Source of the DNA: Naematelia aurantialba
Taxonomy: Eukaryota; Basidiomycota; Tremellomycetes; Tremellales; Naemateliaceae
Reading direction: 5' to 3'
Length of the DNA stretch: 64,000 bases
Assembly: GCA_021527695.1 (NCBI GenBank)
Contig: JAKFAO010000003.1
Location: forward strand, 1,364,001-1,428,000
Below the pieces are notes generated by a model. The model made no database searches, was not told where the DNA came from, and was given only the letters and a program-made list of their open reading frames with translations. The translations under genes and the position numbers were made by a program. Each line of letters opens with the position of its first letter. Within the stretch, counting starts at the first letter, position 1. This document shows positions 37,201 through 48,700 of this stretch, piece after piece.

Positions 37201-38841
37201 CCACGATGCGATGACCGAGTCCCTGCATACCCCCACAGTAGTGCTATCGTCCGAATCGACATTCAATACTACTCCTGTGGTCGTGCAACCATCAGAGCTG
37301 CCGACCGAGAACCCTACATCGGCCGCAGCGGACGAGCCAGAGAAGCCCAAAGTTGCAAAACAAGGCACTTCTGGCGCTGATCTCATACTGCCCATTATGA
37401 TATTTGCCGTTGTCAAGTCGAACCCGCCTCAACTAGCCTCCCAGCTCATGTATCTCCGACGCTATCGTTCAGCCATCTGCCTGACCGGAGAGGCAAGCTA
37501 TGCGATTGTCAACCTGACGGCCGTTGTTGAATTTCTCGAACACGTCGACCTCGCTGAGCTTGGCCTGGGAGGTCACTCGGACAAGGTCATGTCGATTGAC
37601 GATCTGTCGCCAATCGGGTTGGACTATCTGCATGAGGGGAATGCTGATGCTGCTAGCATTGCGTCAGCCAGCTCGAGGCTGCGCGGACGCGTCTTTCAAG
37701 TCAGCGAGATGGCTGGAAACGCGGCGGGCTCAGCGAATAAAGTCCTCACCGGAGTACTCGACTCATGGACGACAATGCGAGGTTTGATCTCGCCGCCTGT
37801 CGCTGGCGAGGCCGAGCCAAGCGTCCCTCGACCAGGCTTGGGCGTGCGTCAAGCTTCCACGTTCTCTCTCGCCAACGTGACGGCAACAGTGGCGAATATA
37901 GCTGCCGCCGCTGCTGCCAGCACGACGGCAGCTCGGACGCGGTCCCGAACCAACTCGAGAGCGTCTGCCGCGATTCCCGAGCATGTTTGGGGCGCAGGAC
38001 AGGAGCTGCAAGAAGTGTCGTCTCGGCCTGAGTCTATTCTGGAGCAGGACGATGCTCCGAGCGAACACGATACCGTGCACGAAGCGAGTGGAGAGGATGG
38101 GGGCGCGGATGATCTGCAATTGTACAGGGAGAGGAGCAATCCGGACGCGCGGAGTATCCGGAGCGTCAGCAGCATGATGCAAGAGAGCCGGAACCAACGG
38201 GAACGGGAACGTGAGAGGAGAGAAAAGGAGGACAAGGACAAGGACAAGGACAAGGACAAGGAGAGCAAGGAGGAGATTGTGATCAAAGATGACGAACGGC
38301 AGAGTCTCGGTACGAGACTCGCATCGATTGGTGGCTTTGGCCGTCTGGCCCCCGGTGAAGATGGTGTCAAGGTACGTCAGCTACTCGTGTGCTGGGATCT
38401 CTGGCGTCGGATGTACTGATCTTGCGTTCCGGCAGGGCGGGTTCCTGGCCAACTTTACTGGGAACCGCTCGGCCTCGCAGACCCATACGCGGCGGTCGTC
38501 GCTCCTCGGTGGACATCCTGTCGAGCGCGAACCGAGCTCGAGAACGCGAGAACACCTCGCCTCGCCAGCGGACAGCAACGCCTCGATCCCGCTGCCATTC
38601 TCGCCGTCTCTGCACCTGCACAGCAGCGAGCCCATTGAGCCCCCCAACGAGCGATTCATGACTTGTGAGCTGGGCTATGTCCCGTCGCTGCGTGGCAGAG
38701 TGTATTGTGTGCATGTCTCAGGGCTGATTCCGCGTCTCAGGCGAGCTGGGAGACATCAAATTGTCCGAGCTGGGAGAGCTGCTTAGAGATTATAGACGGC
38801 TTGGAGGCGCAATCCAGGCGCATAACGCCAGACAGCCCTAG
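34232..38841 (+). CDS. VPS9-domain protein (Rab5-type guanine-nucleotide exchange factor)
   Basis: Probably activates Rab5-family GTPases on endosomes. ATG 34232 opens MSEAPAKHGLFSSLSLG, followed by a Ser/Gly/Ala-rich disordered region, then DAILDKGMIGRSKGTDGDWG, TLRDHLAFISSPMNVPVP and IIFESSLPPDSPLLAAVRD. A helical bundle follows (FAEVHKAMTKSVRVFIRDQL, RVEAVICRLLYNR-LFSPLE), then the VPS9 core: TPKEKADVLIAAHKLVV and, after an acidic insertion of about 170 residues, SGADLILPIMIFAVVKSNPP, QLMYLRRYRSAICLTGEASY, VNLTAVVEFLEHVD. The insertion splits the VPS9 domain, which is unusual. The tail has a Lys-Asp repeat and ends LSELGELLRDYRRLGGAIQA; the final exon begins at about 38742. Stop TAG at 38839-38841. 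Confidence 0.88.
35015..35173 (+). repeat. VPS9-gene intron with 12-bp repeat
   Basis: Intron 35015-35173 contains repeated AGCTCCATCCCA (three units near 35024-35056) followed by degenerate GCTCCATTCCATGCCT copies. Confidence 0.7.
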
Positions 38842-38874
38842 CTTCGTCGCTGCTTCCATCTGGGCTTTATATGT

Positions 38875-38948
38875 CTGTGTAGGGATCATGCTGCTAGATA
38901 TGCTGTGTAGGGATCGTGCGGCGTGATATGCTGTGTAGGGATCATGCC
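38875..38948 (+). repeat. 28-bp tandem repeat between the VPS9 gene and EMC2
   Basis: Units at 38875-38902 and 38903-38930 and a partial from 38931, each starting CTGTGTAGGGATC. The whole convergent gap is only 130 bp, so the repeat covers over half of it and must lie in one or both 3' UTRs. Confidence 0.9.
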
Positions 38949-38971
38949 GAACATTGCATATGCCACTGCTG

Positions 38972-40903
38972 CTATCGGATAGTCTCGCTACTTGCAGACA
39001 GTATCTTTCTCCGGACGTCAGAGTTTGGTCCTCCAATTGCCAGCAGGCGCTCGGTCGCGAGCTCGCTCAGCGATTGGATCTGCTTGAGCGTCGGGCGAGA
39101 GTCTGACGGGACGGAAGAATCGTCGCTGGTCGCCCCGTCCAACAGGCGCTTTGTCGCCTGATCAAACGCAGTATCAGCGTCAGAATCTAGACGAGTGGTG
39201 GAGCAGAAGCGAGGGGACGGGGGCCTGACCTGCCTGACGCCCCACCAAGACCTGCTCGTGCCTCCTGGCTGCTTGGTCGCGGCGTCAGTCTCCATCTCAG
39301 CCGCTCGGAGGAAATGCTTCAGCGCGAGGTAATTGTCCCTGCGGCTGTCAGCGCTGTACTTTGTCCCTGTAGAATCGTCTCGATCAAAACCTCTAGATAT
39401 AGGCGTGCGCACCAGCCACCGTGCCGAGGGATGGGAGGGGGAGGGGGGAGGGAAGAGTCGGCGATGCAGATATGTCACGACTGGCGCGGAGAGATAGGAA
39501 CAGGCTCAAGCGAGGCAGGTAGAACGGAAGTGATCCCCTACAGAGAAACGAGAGAGGAGGGGGAGGCGGCTGTGAAAGGTATCAGGGAACACGGACCAAC
39601 TCACCCCATGGTATAAGCCGTCTCGGCGGCGCGGCAGACAGCCCCACTGTCCCACACTTGGAGGAGCATGACGTGTCCGAGCGCCGTCAAGCTCTGGGCA
39701 TAGAGACCCAGCCCGGCATACAGGTCCGCGAGGAGAGACCAGCCCGCGGCGTCAGAGTAGAATGTGTCGAGATATGTGAGGAGGAGTGGGATGGCCTGGG
39801 TCGGGGAGGCGAGGGAGAGGGCGATGAGGCGTTGGTGTGCGGACTGGAGGGGTCAGTCCGCGGGCAAGGGATGGACGAAGCTGCCGATCGGGGACGAGGG
39901 TAGAGGTGACATGGAAGATGGAGTGTGGAGAGTGCAATGGAAAGGTGCAGTATGAGAACGGAATGAAGATGGAGCGTAGAGAACGAGTAGAGACGGAGGA
40001 CAGAGGAGGGAGGATATAAGAGGTAGGATAGAGGAGGTAGGATGGAGGAGGTAGGAGGTAGGATGGAGGATGGAGGATGGAGGATGAACGAGGAGGTGGG
40101 AGAGGGTAGCAGTAACAAGACCCACGACATTCGTCTCGTCAGCCTTCAAAAGCCCTTCGTACACCTTCCTCGCGCCGTCCGTGTCATCCTGCGCTTCGCG
40201 CCGCAGACCTTGGAGGATGGTCACACGGGGTGATTTGGGGAACTTGGCGGACAAGAGGGATATTTGTTCCTACCCCGCGCAATCAGCTGCCTGCGTGTCA
40301 CGCGGTGTGGACTCGTCGCCCCGTGTCTCCAGCCTCCAGCAGGGGTGAATGGAATGAGATTTTTGTCCCCCAGTCAAAGGGTAGGGCTGGTACCCTCTTC
40401 GCTCTAGGCAAACGGGAATGGAATATCGCCCTCATCTCTCCAGGCAAAGGAGAACGGAATATTCGGCAGAGCAGGACACGTCAAGGGAGGTGAGGTGAGG
40501 AAAGAGGGAGATGGAGAGAAGAGGGAGAGGGAGAGAAGAGGGACAGAGAGAGAAGAGGGACAGAGAGAGAACAGAGACGTCGGGTCTCACGTTGGCGAGC
40601 TTCAGTCTGCCCAGGTCCAGCGCTGCGATCGCCAGCTGCTCGCGGATTGCCCATTCTGACGATGACAGTCAGCTCGAGTACCTCCGCAATAAACCCAGGA
40701 GTGGGGAGGTAGCAAGAGCCGAGGGGGAGAGAAAAGCAGAAGGGGGGGAGCATCGGAGCAAGGGCCAGGACAGCTGGCTGCTCACCCTGGTCCCCTGGCT
40801 TGCTGGACTGCAACACCCGCACCGCCAAGTCCACGACCTCCTCTGACCGCCTAGCCCCCACCGCGCGCCAGCGTGCTAGTTGCTCGAGATCTGCTTGTGA
40901 CAT
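38972..40903 (-). CDS. EMC2: ER membrane protein complex subunit 2 (EMC2, TPR protein)
   Basis: Cytosolic TPR scaffold of the EMC, which inserts membrane helices into the ER. ATG at 40903 (MSQADLEQLARWRAVGAR); the frame is open further upstream only from a GTG. Exons joined: SEEVVDLAVRVLQSS, then the TPR array: WAIREQLAIAALDLGRLKLA, LSAKFPKSPRVTILQGLRRE, ARKVYEGLLKADETN, TQAIPLLLTYLDTFYSDAAG, WSLLADLYAGLGLYAQSLTA, GDNYLALKHFLRAAEME, and a C-terminal helix KQIQSLSELATERLLA. The stop is at 38972. About 330 residues, a normal length for Emc2. Introns near 39900-40110 and 40490-40600 are long and purine-rich on the plus strand, with GGAGGTAGGATG-type and GAGAAGAGGGACAGAGA-type repeats. Confidence 0.9.
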
Positions 40904-41171
40904 TTGCGAGTGGTGAATCACCTACGAGAAGCACTGACTGTACTGAATGTACAGAATCACAAAATGCGCACACCGCCAAACGTGAGTCTCTTTTCAAGAT
41001 TGCGCACCAAGCACCCACCGCTGCCTGCCCGTGCGGTATCCTCTTGCATATTCGAATACGTCACATACTCGAATACGCAGTACGCAAGTATGCACGTATG
41101 CTGCAGACCTCAAGGCCAAGCTAGAACTGCATGCCGTGCTCTGCTTCTACAATGCCGCTCGACCACGCCCA

Positions 41172-43103
41172 TCAAATATGCAGACTCATCAATCGCTGCA
41201 CGGTCATCAGGGCCCGATACCTCACATCCGCATTCTCATGGCCCATGAGTTCCATCGCCCTTGTCTTTCCTCCCAGGTCGGCAATGATCCTATGTCATAT
41301 CAGCCTGAGCTGCACATGATTCGGAGAACGGCCGATATAGACCCTCATATCACTAGGACTCACTGTTTTGCCTTGTCTCCGCCGTATCGCACATACTTAC
41401 CAACGTCGTGTACGCTCACAGCTAGAACCGTGGTATCTCTCGACGTCTTCAACAGCTCCACCAAACGCCTTTGCACAACTCATCAGCGTGACTTTGAAGC
41501 AGTGCCAGTGCCGAAACCCACTTGATCTCCTTGCCACCATTCTCCTGTCCGATACGCATGCCGTTCTCCTTCCAGAACTCTTCGCTTTCATGCGCAGGAC
41601 TCCACACCAGATGTCCACTCTCCAGCTCAGAGACGTACTCGTCATATGTCCTTCGCAGATGAGCAAAGGTCGCTACAGATCAGAGAGACACATACGTCAA
41701 TCCGTCCAGACGGATCTTGAGCTCTCCCGCGAGATAATCCAGGTCCTCGACCACCTCGTCATCGGACCATTTCCGATCTTGCAGAGATCCGACAAAGGCA
41801 TTCAGTTTTGACACGAACATGCTAGGGAGGTTTTGCGACGGCGCGATGAAAAGAAGGTTCTGTACGAGATGAGCTGGACGCGTGCGCATGGGGCACTGGT
41901 AGCTCACGCGGAAGGTGGCCACCACCACTCGAATGACTTTCTCCTTGACCGCCGCCTTGGCCACATTGATCAAGAGAGCGATAATGTCAAATTTTCTGTC
42001 CTGTCAGCTGCATAGTCAAGACAACCTAGCTTCGAGCTCACCTGTCAAGACCTTGCGCTGCGGCCTCCTCGAAGGACAGCTGCCAGATACTCGAGATAGC
42101 CCAGTATTGTGCTTGGGGATTGGGGTTGGTCTTGAGGCTTTTCACCAGACTGACCATCTCAGTTCAGGAGCTGAGCGCAATAATCACACTCACCCAGAGA
42201 TACACTGCTCTTCTTCCCAGACTGTCAGACGGAATTGCTTCGTGCCCAGCACGGCGCTCAGTGTCTGCGCTGCCACTTCCCATAGAGGTAGCCGAGTCCC
42301 ATTGAGCAGAGTGGACAGCGACGAGAGGAGACCAGGCATCAAGCTGTCGGGAAAAGGCTTGGGATCCGTTCTGCAGACATGAGCATACGAGCCGTCACAG
42401 CGTGACCATTGAAAAACCCACGCGATGAGGAGAGCCAGTATCCTCAGTGCGCCAAGAACGGCAAACTCTTCACCCTCCATGCCAAGGCACTTGACGAGTG
42501 GCCCGTACGGGTCTTCGGTTGCAGCCTCTCCGTCGCTAGAAGATGATGTGGAAGATGAGCTCAGGGAATGGAAGGCAGGAATAGTAGAGGGATCGGAGAG
42601 CATGTCGATGATAGAGGCCAGGACGGCCTGGACCGTGTCGACTCGCTGCAGCTTCCGGAGGAGGTTGATGTATAGTGCGGCATATTGCGAGGACTGCGTA
42701 CTGAGGATAGTGGAGCGCTGGCCAGCAGGCTGTGATATAGAGTTGAAAATAATTTTCCAGAGGTAGCACAGCAGACAGACAGGTCCGGGACAGAGACAAG
42801 TGACACACAGACCCGGGGGGAGCGGTGGGCAGAGGACGAGGAACAATGATCAGTAATTGTACGCCTTTGCGAAGAGTCTTCTCACAAGCTTAGCAAGTGA
42901 TTTCAGGAGCCCCAATTCATCTGCCGACAGAAGTTTTGCTCGCTGATACCCCTGCACCACAATCATCAGCCTGCGTCTCGCCGAGAGGGACAGGGCTCAG
43001 AGCGTACCTCCCAGGGGACCGGCTTCGAGTTGATCTTCCCACATTGGTCGTCGAGGTATGGAGAGTAGAAAGGTGGTGGGATAGGAGGCAGTGTTGCTGT
43101 CAT
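41172..43103 (-). CDS. VMA13: V-type proton ATPase subunit H (Vma13)
   Basis: Regulatory subunit of the V1 sector, needed for proton pumping by assembled V-ATPase and for silencing free V1. ATG at 43103 opens MTATLPPIPPPFYSPYLDDQ, then KPVPWE-GYQRAKLLSADELG. Helical HEAT-like exons follow: RKLQRVDTVQAVLASIIDML, DPYGPLVKCLGMEGEEFAVL, NGTRLPLWEVAAQTLSAVLG, QAQYWAISSIWQLSFEEAAA, FDIIALLINVAKAAVKEKVI, NLLFIAPSQNLPSMFVSKL, and the C-terminal domain LEDLDYLAGELKIRL-like, FWKENGMRIGQENGGKEI, AVSVHDVGKYVRYGG, KTKAMELMGHENADVRYRAL. Stop TGA at 41172-41174. Motifs and order match the family throughout. Divergent from SPP2 over 219 bp. Confidence 0.94.
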
Positions 43104-43322
43104 CTCGCTCTCACACCCCAGTCGATGTGGTGTCTACGCCAGAGTTGTACAAAGCTGTCAGGTATAGATAGAGAGAGAGCGCCATTCATTACACGGTGCC
43201 AACGGACCGGACGGGAAGCTAAAGTGCGAGGCTCAAATAAGCTATTGGCTCTGTGATTGTCGCCACCGCTTGCAAGCTTTCACTCGTTTTGCTCTCTCTT
43301 GTCTCTTGTCCACAAAAGGCAG

Positions 43323-44846
43323 ATGGTCAACATGACCACGCCAATATCCTTCACGGTCCGCCCGCCGTCATCATCTACCTACCGGCCCAGTCCGCTAGGC
43401 AACGGCGGGCATCGGGGCGCTCCATCGCGTCGACTGTTCGAGCAAGGGGACGACGACGAGGATGAGGACAGCGGGCAGCGAGCGCGACACAGGAATGAGA
43501 GTATAGATGGATTCCGGAACGGCCGTGTGGTAGGGTACGTTCGGATGGAGGGAGACAGTGGACTGCGGCTGATAGATTTTAGCGGAGACAAGCCAGAAGG
43601 GCCACTTGTTATCCCTTCTCTGCCGAATCGAGACTGGCGGCAAGCAGCTAGGAGGACTCCAACGTACCGCCCTGAAAGCAGGGACCAAAGTGGTGGTTTG
43701 ACCACTCACGAAAGGACTGGAGATGGGCCGCAGAGGTCTGGACTGCGCTTTGCTACGAAGGGAGAGGAGGAGAAGCAAGATGTCAAGCCTAACCTTGACG
43801 AGCTGGATTCGGCGGCGGCGACAGCTGTTGAAGCCGCATCGGCATCGACATCGACAAACGGTCATGCTCAAGTCAAGGCAGAACCTCTTACGTTAGAGCA
43901 GCAGGCGCTGCAAGCTCTTTTGGCCGGGGATCAAGCGGAGACAGAGGCAGCGCGACGCGAGCAGGAACTGATCATTTCGTCATCTACCAACCGACCGTTC
44001 GGGGCGCCACCCACCGAGGACGATGCGTTCCGCCGAGACATGGCCACGCTTCCTGAAGAATCGACTGTGGAGGATTACTCGGCGGTACCGGTAGAAGCAT
44101 TCGGTGTGGCCATGTTGCGCGGTATGGGCTGGGACCCCAAGTCTGCAACAGGCACCACAGTACATGCTCCAAAACAGCGTCCGCAGTTACTTGGACTCGG
44201 CGCCACGCCGATGGATGTGACCATCCGGCCCACGCATGGCAAGAAGAAGGATAAGAAGGACTACAAGGAGCGTACGGGCAGGGGATTCGTGGCGACCAAC
44301 CTCCTGCTCAAGAAGGAGAGGGAGGGCGGCAGTAGTGGCAGTGGCAGCGTCACGCCTGCTGGCTCCAGGGTCGGGAGTCCACGTCGCAGGGAGGATGATG
44401 ATGAAGGCGGCAGTGGACGGGATAGCAAACGAAGAGACGGGGATGTGGTCGCGCGGCGAGGAGATGGAGACGTGGACGACAGGAGAGGAGGCAGAGATGG
44501 AGACGTGGACGATAGGAGGCGAGGCAGAGATGGAGACGAGAGGAGAGACAGGAATGGCGACGGGCGACGGGAGGAGAACGGAAGATCGAGGCGAGAGTAC
44601 GAGACTGAAGCAGAGCGGGCCAGGCGGAAAGCCAGCGAAAGGGACGAGCGGTATCCGAACGGTGATCGAGACCGATATTCAAACGGAGACAGAAACCGGT
44701 ATCCAAATGGTGACCGAGCAGGAGACAAGGACCGCTCGAGGTACCGTGAGGATGAGCGTAACGATGAGCGTAAGAGAGATAGGCAACGAGAAAGGGACAG
44801 GGCCGATCTAGATCGCCGACGTGACCCGGAGCGAGACAGGCGGTAG
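43323..44846 (+). CDS. SPP2: Pre-mRNA splicing factor Spp2 (G-patch protein)
   Basis: G-patch cofactor of the DEAH helicase Prp2, which remodels the activated spliceosome before the first step. The reading frame from ATG 43323 (MVNMTTPISFTVRPP) is a single exon of about 507 residues; a second ATG lies three codons on. The N-terminal half is disordered, with DKPEGPLVIPSLPNRDW. The conserved block is DDAFRRDMATLPEESTVEDY, AVPVEAFGVAMLRGMGWD (G-patch), followed by QLLGLGATP and the basic GKKKDKKDYKERTGRGFVA. The last 170 residues are an Arg/Asp/Glu-rich tail with repeated RRGDGDVDDRR- and YPNGDR-type units. The tail is longer than in yeast Spp2. Confidence 0.9.
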   Translation: MVNMTTPISFTVRPPSSSTYRPSPLGNGGHRGAPSRRLFEQGDDDEDEDSGQRARHRNESIDGFRNGRVVGYVRMEGDSGLRLIDFSGDKPEGPLVIPSLPNRDWRQAARRTPTYRPESRDQSGGLTTHERTGDGPQRSGLRFATKGEEEKQDVKPNLDELDSAAATAVEAASASTSTNGHAQVKAEPLTLEQQALQALLAGDQAETEAARREQELIISSSTNRPFGAPPTEDDAFRRDMATLPEESTVEDYSAVPVEAFGVAMLRGMGWDPKSATGTTVHAPKQRPQLLGLGATPMDVTIRPTHGKKKDKKDYKERTGRGFVATNLLLKKEREGGSSGSGSVTPAGSRVGSPRRREDDDEGGSGRDSKRRDGDVVARRGDGDVDDRRGGRDGDVDDRRRGRDGDERRDRNGDGRREENGRSRREYETEAERARRKASERDERYPNGDRDRYSNGDRNRYPNGDRAGDKDRSRYREDERNDERKRDRQRERDRADLDRRRDPERDRR

Positions 44847-45754
44847 ATGCTGCTCTCGGCAGCTGCTCTTCACCAATGAGTCTGCCAGGGACGACATGTA
44901 CAATCATAGCTCTTGTAGATGTATTCACGTTTAACCTCGAAGCTTGTGACATGATGGCGAACCCAGCATCAGGCGGGTCAAGCTGATCTCGCCCTGGAGC
45001 AACGTGTGGATCTCAGCTACTAATGCTGTTTGGGTGTCAGTTCTGTACGACCACGGTGTTTGGGTTATCGATATGTCACGTAACGACGTATATCGCCGTG
45101 CCAGGCCTTATTGGTGCCCATGGTCCTAGATTGCCTGGACGCTGTTCAGCCTGTCAGTGATAGGCGAGTCAGCAGAACCCTCTTATAGCCGTGGAGACTT
45201 CTAAGAGCATCTTGCAGTTGTGGTTGCTCGAAGATCATAACGATGGCCTCACAAGTCCGGCTCAGCGAGGGGCAAGCCCATCACGTCTCTCTTAATGCAA
45301 ATCACCACCCCATGCATGCATGACAAGCGACGAGGCCTTGTCTCTCGCATCCTGGCTGCTGCCCAACAGCATTCCATACTGACCCTCTTTGTCGCCGTTG
45401 TGGTCGTCGTCGCTGTCGAGCGGGAGTCATGTCCCCACTGTGTGCACGTTTTGGCGTGATCGACGCCACCCAAATGTTGGCTTTTGGCTTGTGACCGAAA
45501 AACATCATCCCGTCTCCTTTGTGTATATCGATACCGACTGACTCTTTTCATCTCACACGGGGGGGAGCGTCGAGCCTTGGCTGTGCACGCACGCGCGACC
45601 TTTGTCCTCGCACCAACATCTGCTCGGCGATGAACTTGGCACGACGTCAATAACACCCCCTCGACGACAGTTGGACACGCGCAGCCGCAGCCGAGTCACG
45701 TCCCGTCTGTCCCCTGCCGTCCTGAACCTCCGAGGTAGACGAGTCCGAGTCGCG
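44847..45754. promoter_or_regulatory. SPP2 / TRK intergenic region
   Basis: 908 bp between same-strand neighbours. It should contain the SPP2 3' end and the TRK promoter and 5' UTR. I find no repeat and no ORF with a convincing protein. A frame open upstream of TRK from about 45602 starts from a GTG-like codon, not ATG. Confidence 0.45.
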
Positions 45755-48700
45755 ATGCCAGACCTGCCCAAGCACCTCAAGGTGCCGTCCAGGGCGGCAA
45801 AGTTTGTCCTCCTCGTACAGAGCCAGCTCAACTTTTACCGCATCCACCTCATGGCATTCACCATCGTATGTCCTCTTTCTCGTGCTTTCATACCAGGTTC
45901 CCACTTGTGTACTCACGCACACAGATCCCTCTGATCATATCTGCAATCATGTGGGCTTGCAACACCGAGTACCAAATCGAGTATATCGACTGTCTGTTCG
46001 TGTGCATGTCGTCCATGACAGTCACCGGCCTCGCAACTATCAACCTCAGTACTCTGAGCGTGTTCCAACAGGTCTTGCTGTTTATACAGATGGTCATCGG
46101 CAGCACTGTGGGTTCTCCTGCTCGTTCCTTTTCTCCAGACGACTCGCTGAATCCACTCAGACCTTTGTATCTATCATCATGATCGTTGTCCGACAGTACT
46201 TCTTCCGCTCCACGTTCAAGAATGCCGTCAAAGAACATCAACGTCGACAGCGACGGCGGCCGTCATTCCTCCTACAGAAGACCATCACTCGAGTGACAGG
46301 AGCGGCACCGGCTCCCCTGTCGGCATTCAGGCGGCGATTCGGCTCTGGCTCCGTGGCCAAGGAAGATGACAAGGAGGCACACGAGATGAACGGCCGCGAC
46401 TCGGCGGAACACAGCGGCACACCATCGAGCTTTGAGCCGAAGCAGGAACCGAACGCCCACATGCCAGACTTGAAGCTGCCCGAGCCCACGTCGAAAGACA
46501 GAGAGAAGAAAAAGCATGGAGGAAAGAAGAAGCAGATCTCCAAGGGCATGATCAGGCGAGTGGAAGGCGGAGGAGTGGGCATGGTGAATCCTATGGGATG
46601 GTACGATACCGAGCGTCAACTCGAGCCACGGAGCGACGAGCCTCCAGCTCTTGCTGTGCCGCCGGACATGGAATCTGAAAGGCGGGAAGAGGAAAGTACA
46701 CCGCGAGGACTTGGGTTTCAGCGGGAACCACGTATTAACGAAGGCGAGGTACTGGACCTGGACACTGCTCCACGGATCCTGGATGGCCCTGTTCCGCCGG
46801 TGTTTGCAGCCAGCCCACCTCCCATGGATTCTTCAGAACCGCCACCTTCCAAAACCCCCTATGCGGGGAAACCATTGACAGACGATGCTTTCCCACGGTC
46901 CAAGACCATTGCATTCGACGAGGCGGTTGACGGCATGGACCACGAGCACCATGACAGGGGAATGACCAGTGCTAGAGATGGAGGCTATTTTCCTCGGACA
47001 GCTACTGCGCGCAGTCAACGCGGCGAAGGTGAGCCCTCGAGCATCCGACATATGGCCAGAGCTCACAAGGCAGCTGGTGTCCCGCGCACCGGAACGGTCT
47101 CATCGTTCCCTCGAACATATTCCCTACGCCCAACTGTCTCTCGCGAGCCCGATCCTCGCTTGAGCGGCTTTGGAGGCTTCCCTACCCCTCTGCAGCTCGT
47201 GCGCTCTATCGCCAAACACATCGCTCCAGAGACATCAAGGACTCTCACCAGAACATTCACCCAGCTACAACGCACCAACACGATATCGGGGCGAGGGACG
47301 GCATCGCAGGACATGCCAGACGCCAAGGAAGTACCCTACATCTCGTTTGCGGCTGTGGTGGGCCGGAATAGTAATTTCAAGGATCTCACCGAGGAGCAGA
47401 TGGAGGAACTCGGGGGGGTCGAGTATCGCGCTCTCAAGGTGCTGCTCATCATCGTTATCACCGTGAGCTTAGTTTGCCCAGAAGGTCCGGATCAGCTGAC
47501 CACTTGCAGTACTTTGTCTTTGTTCAGCTTGCTGCATTCGTTATCATCGCACCGTATATTAGTGCTGGTGCGCGATATGACGACGTCTTCAATGATCAAC
47601 CTCGTCTGGTGACGATTCCCTGGTTCGCGCTCTTCCAATCCGTCTCGGCGTATTCGAATACTGGCTTGAGTCTGGTGGACCTCAGTATGGTTCCATTTCA
47701 ACGGGCATACCTGATGATCGTTGGTGAGCGCGGTTCTCTTAGCCAAACGCGCGGTAAAAGCTGATGAGTTTCAAGTCCTGATCATACTGATCTTTGCGGG
47801 AAACACTGCTTTCGTGAGCCCTGGCTTCTACACTTGAGGATAGCTTGCTAACCGATGCAGCCCGTTTTGTGAGTCTCGTCCCCTGAGACAGCGAATTCTG
47901 CACCAAAGGCTACACTGATGCTCATGCGCCTCTAGCTTGCGTTTCGTTGTGTGAGTCCTTCATAGACATATAAACACGCCCTGACCGGCGTAGCTGGAGC
48001 ATCTACAAGCTTGTCCCTACTCAATCACGGGTACGGGAGTCGCTCAAGTTTCTCCTTGATCATCCCCGGCGGTCAGTGAAGCTTAGCTGATTCGGCAACT
48101 GTTCTGTGGTTGATATGTCCTAGATGCTTTGTCTACCTGTTCCCTGCTACCCAGACCTGGGTGTTGGGATTTGTGATGCTTTCACTCTAGCAAGTTGCTG
48201 TTCTTATTCACCGAGATCAGTGCTGACACGACCTCAGTATGACCGATTGGGTGTCTTTCCTCGTACTGGACATTGGGACCAAGTAAGGCAGAGGTCACAC
48301 GAAGGTACAGGTGAAACTGACAGGATCTAGCACTATCGCCAGTCTGCCTGTTGGAACTCGCATCGCAGCTGGCTTTTTGCAGTCAGCTGCCGTTCGCGCG
48401 GCAGGATTCGCCATTGTGCCTGTCAACTCGCTAGCCCCAGCTGTCAAGTGCGTTTCCCCTGATTCCCTTGCGCCTCTGCTGATTGGTACAACTCGTGTTA
48501 GGGTACTCTACGTGATCATGATGTACATCTCAGTATACCCTGTGGCTCTCTCCGTCCGTTCGACCAACGTGTATGAGGAGAAATCATTAGGGCTATTCCA
48601 CGAGGAGGCCGAAGACGAATTTGAGCCGGACGGGCAGGGTGCACAAGCGGTCGCAAAGTACCTCGGTTGGCATGCCCGGCGGCAGCTGGCATTCGGTGAG

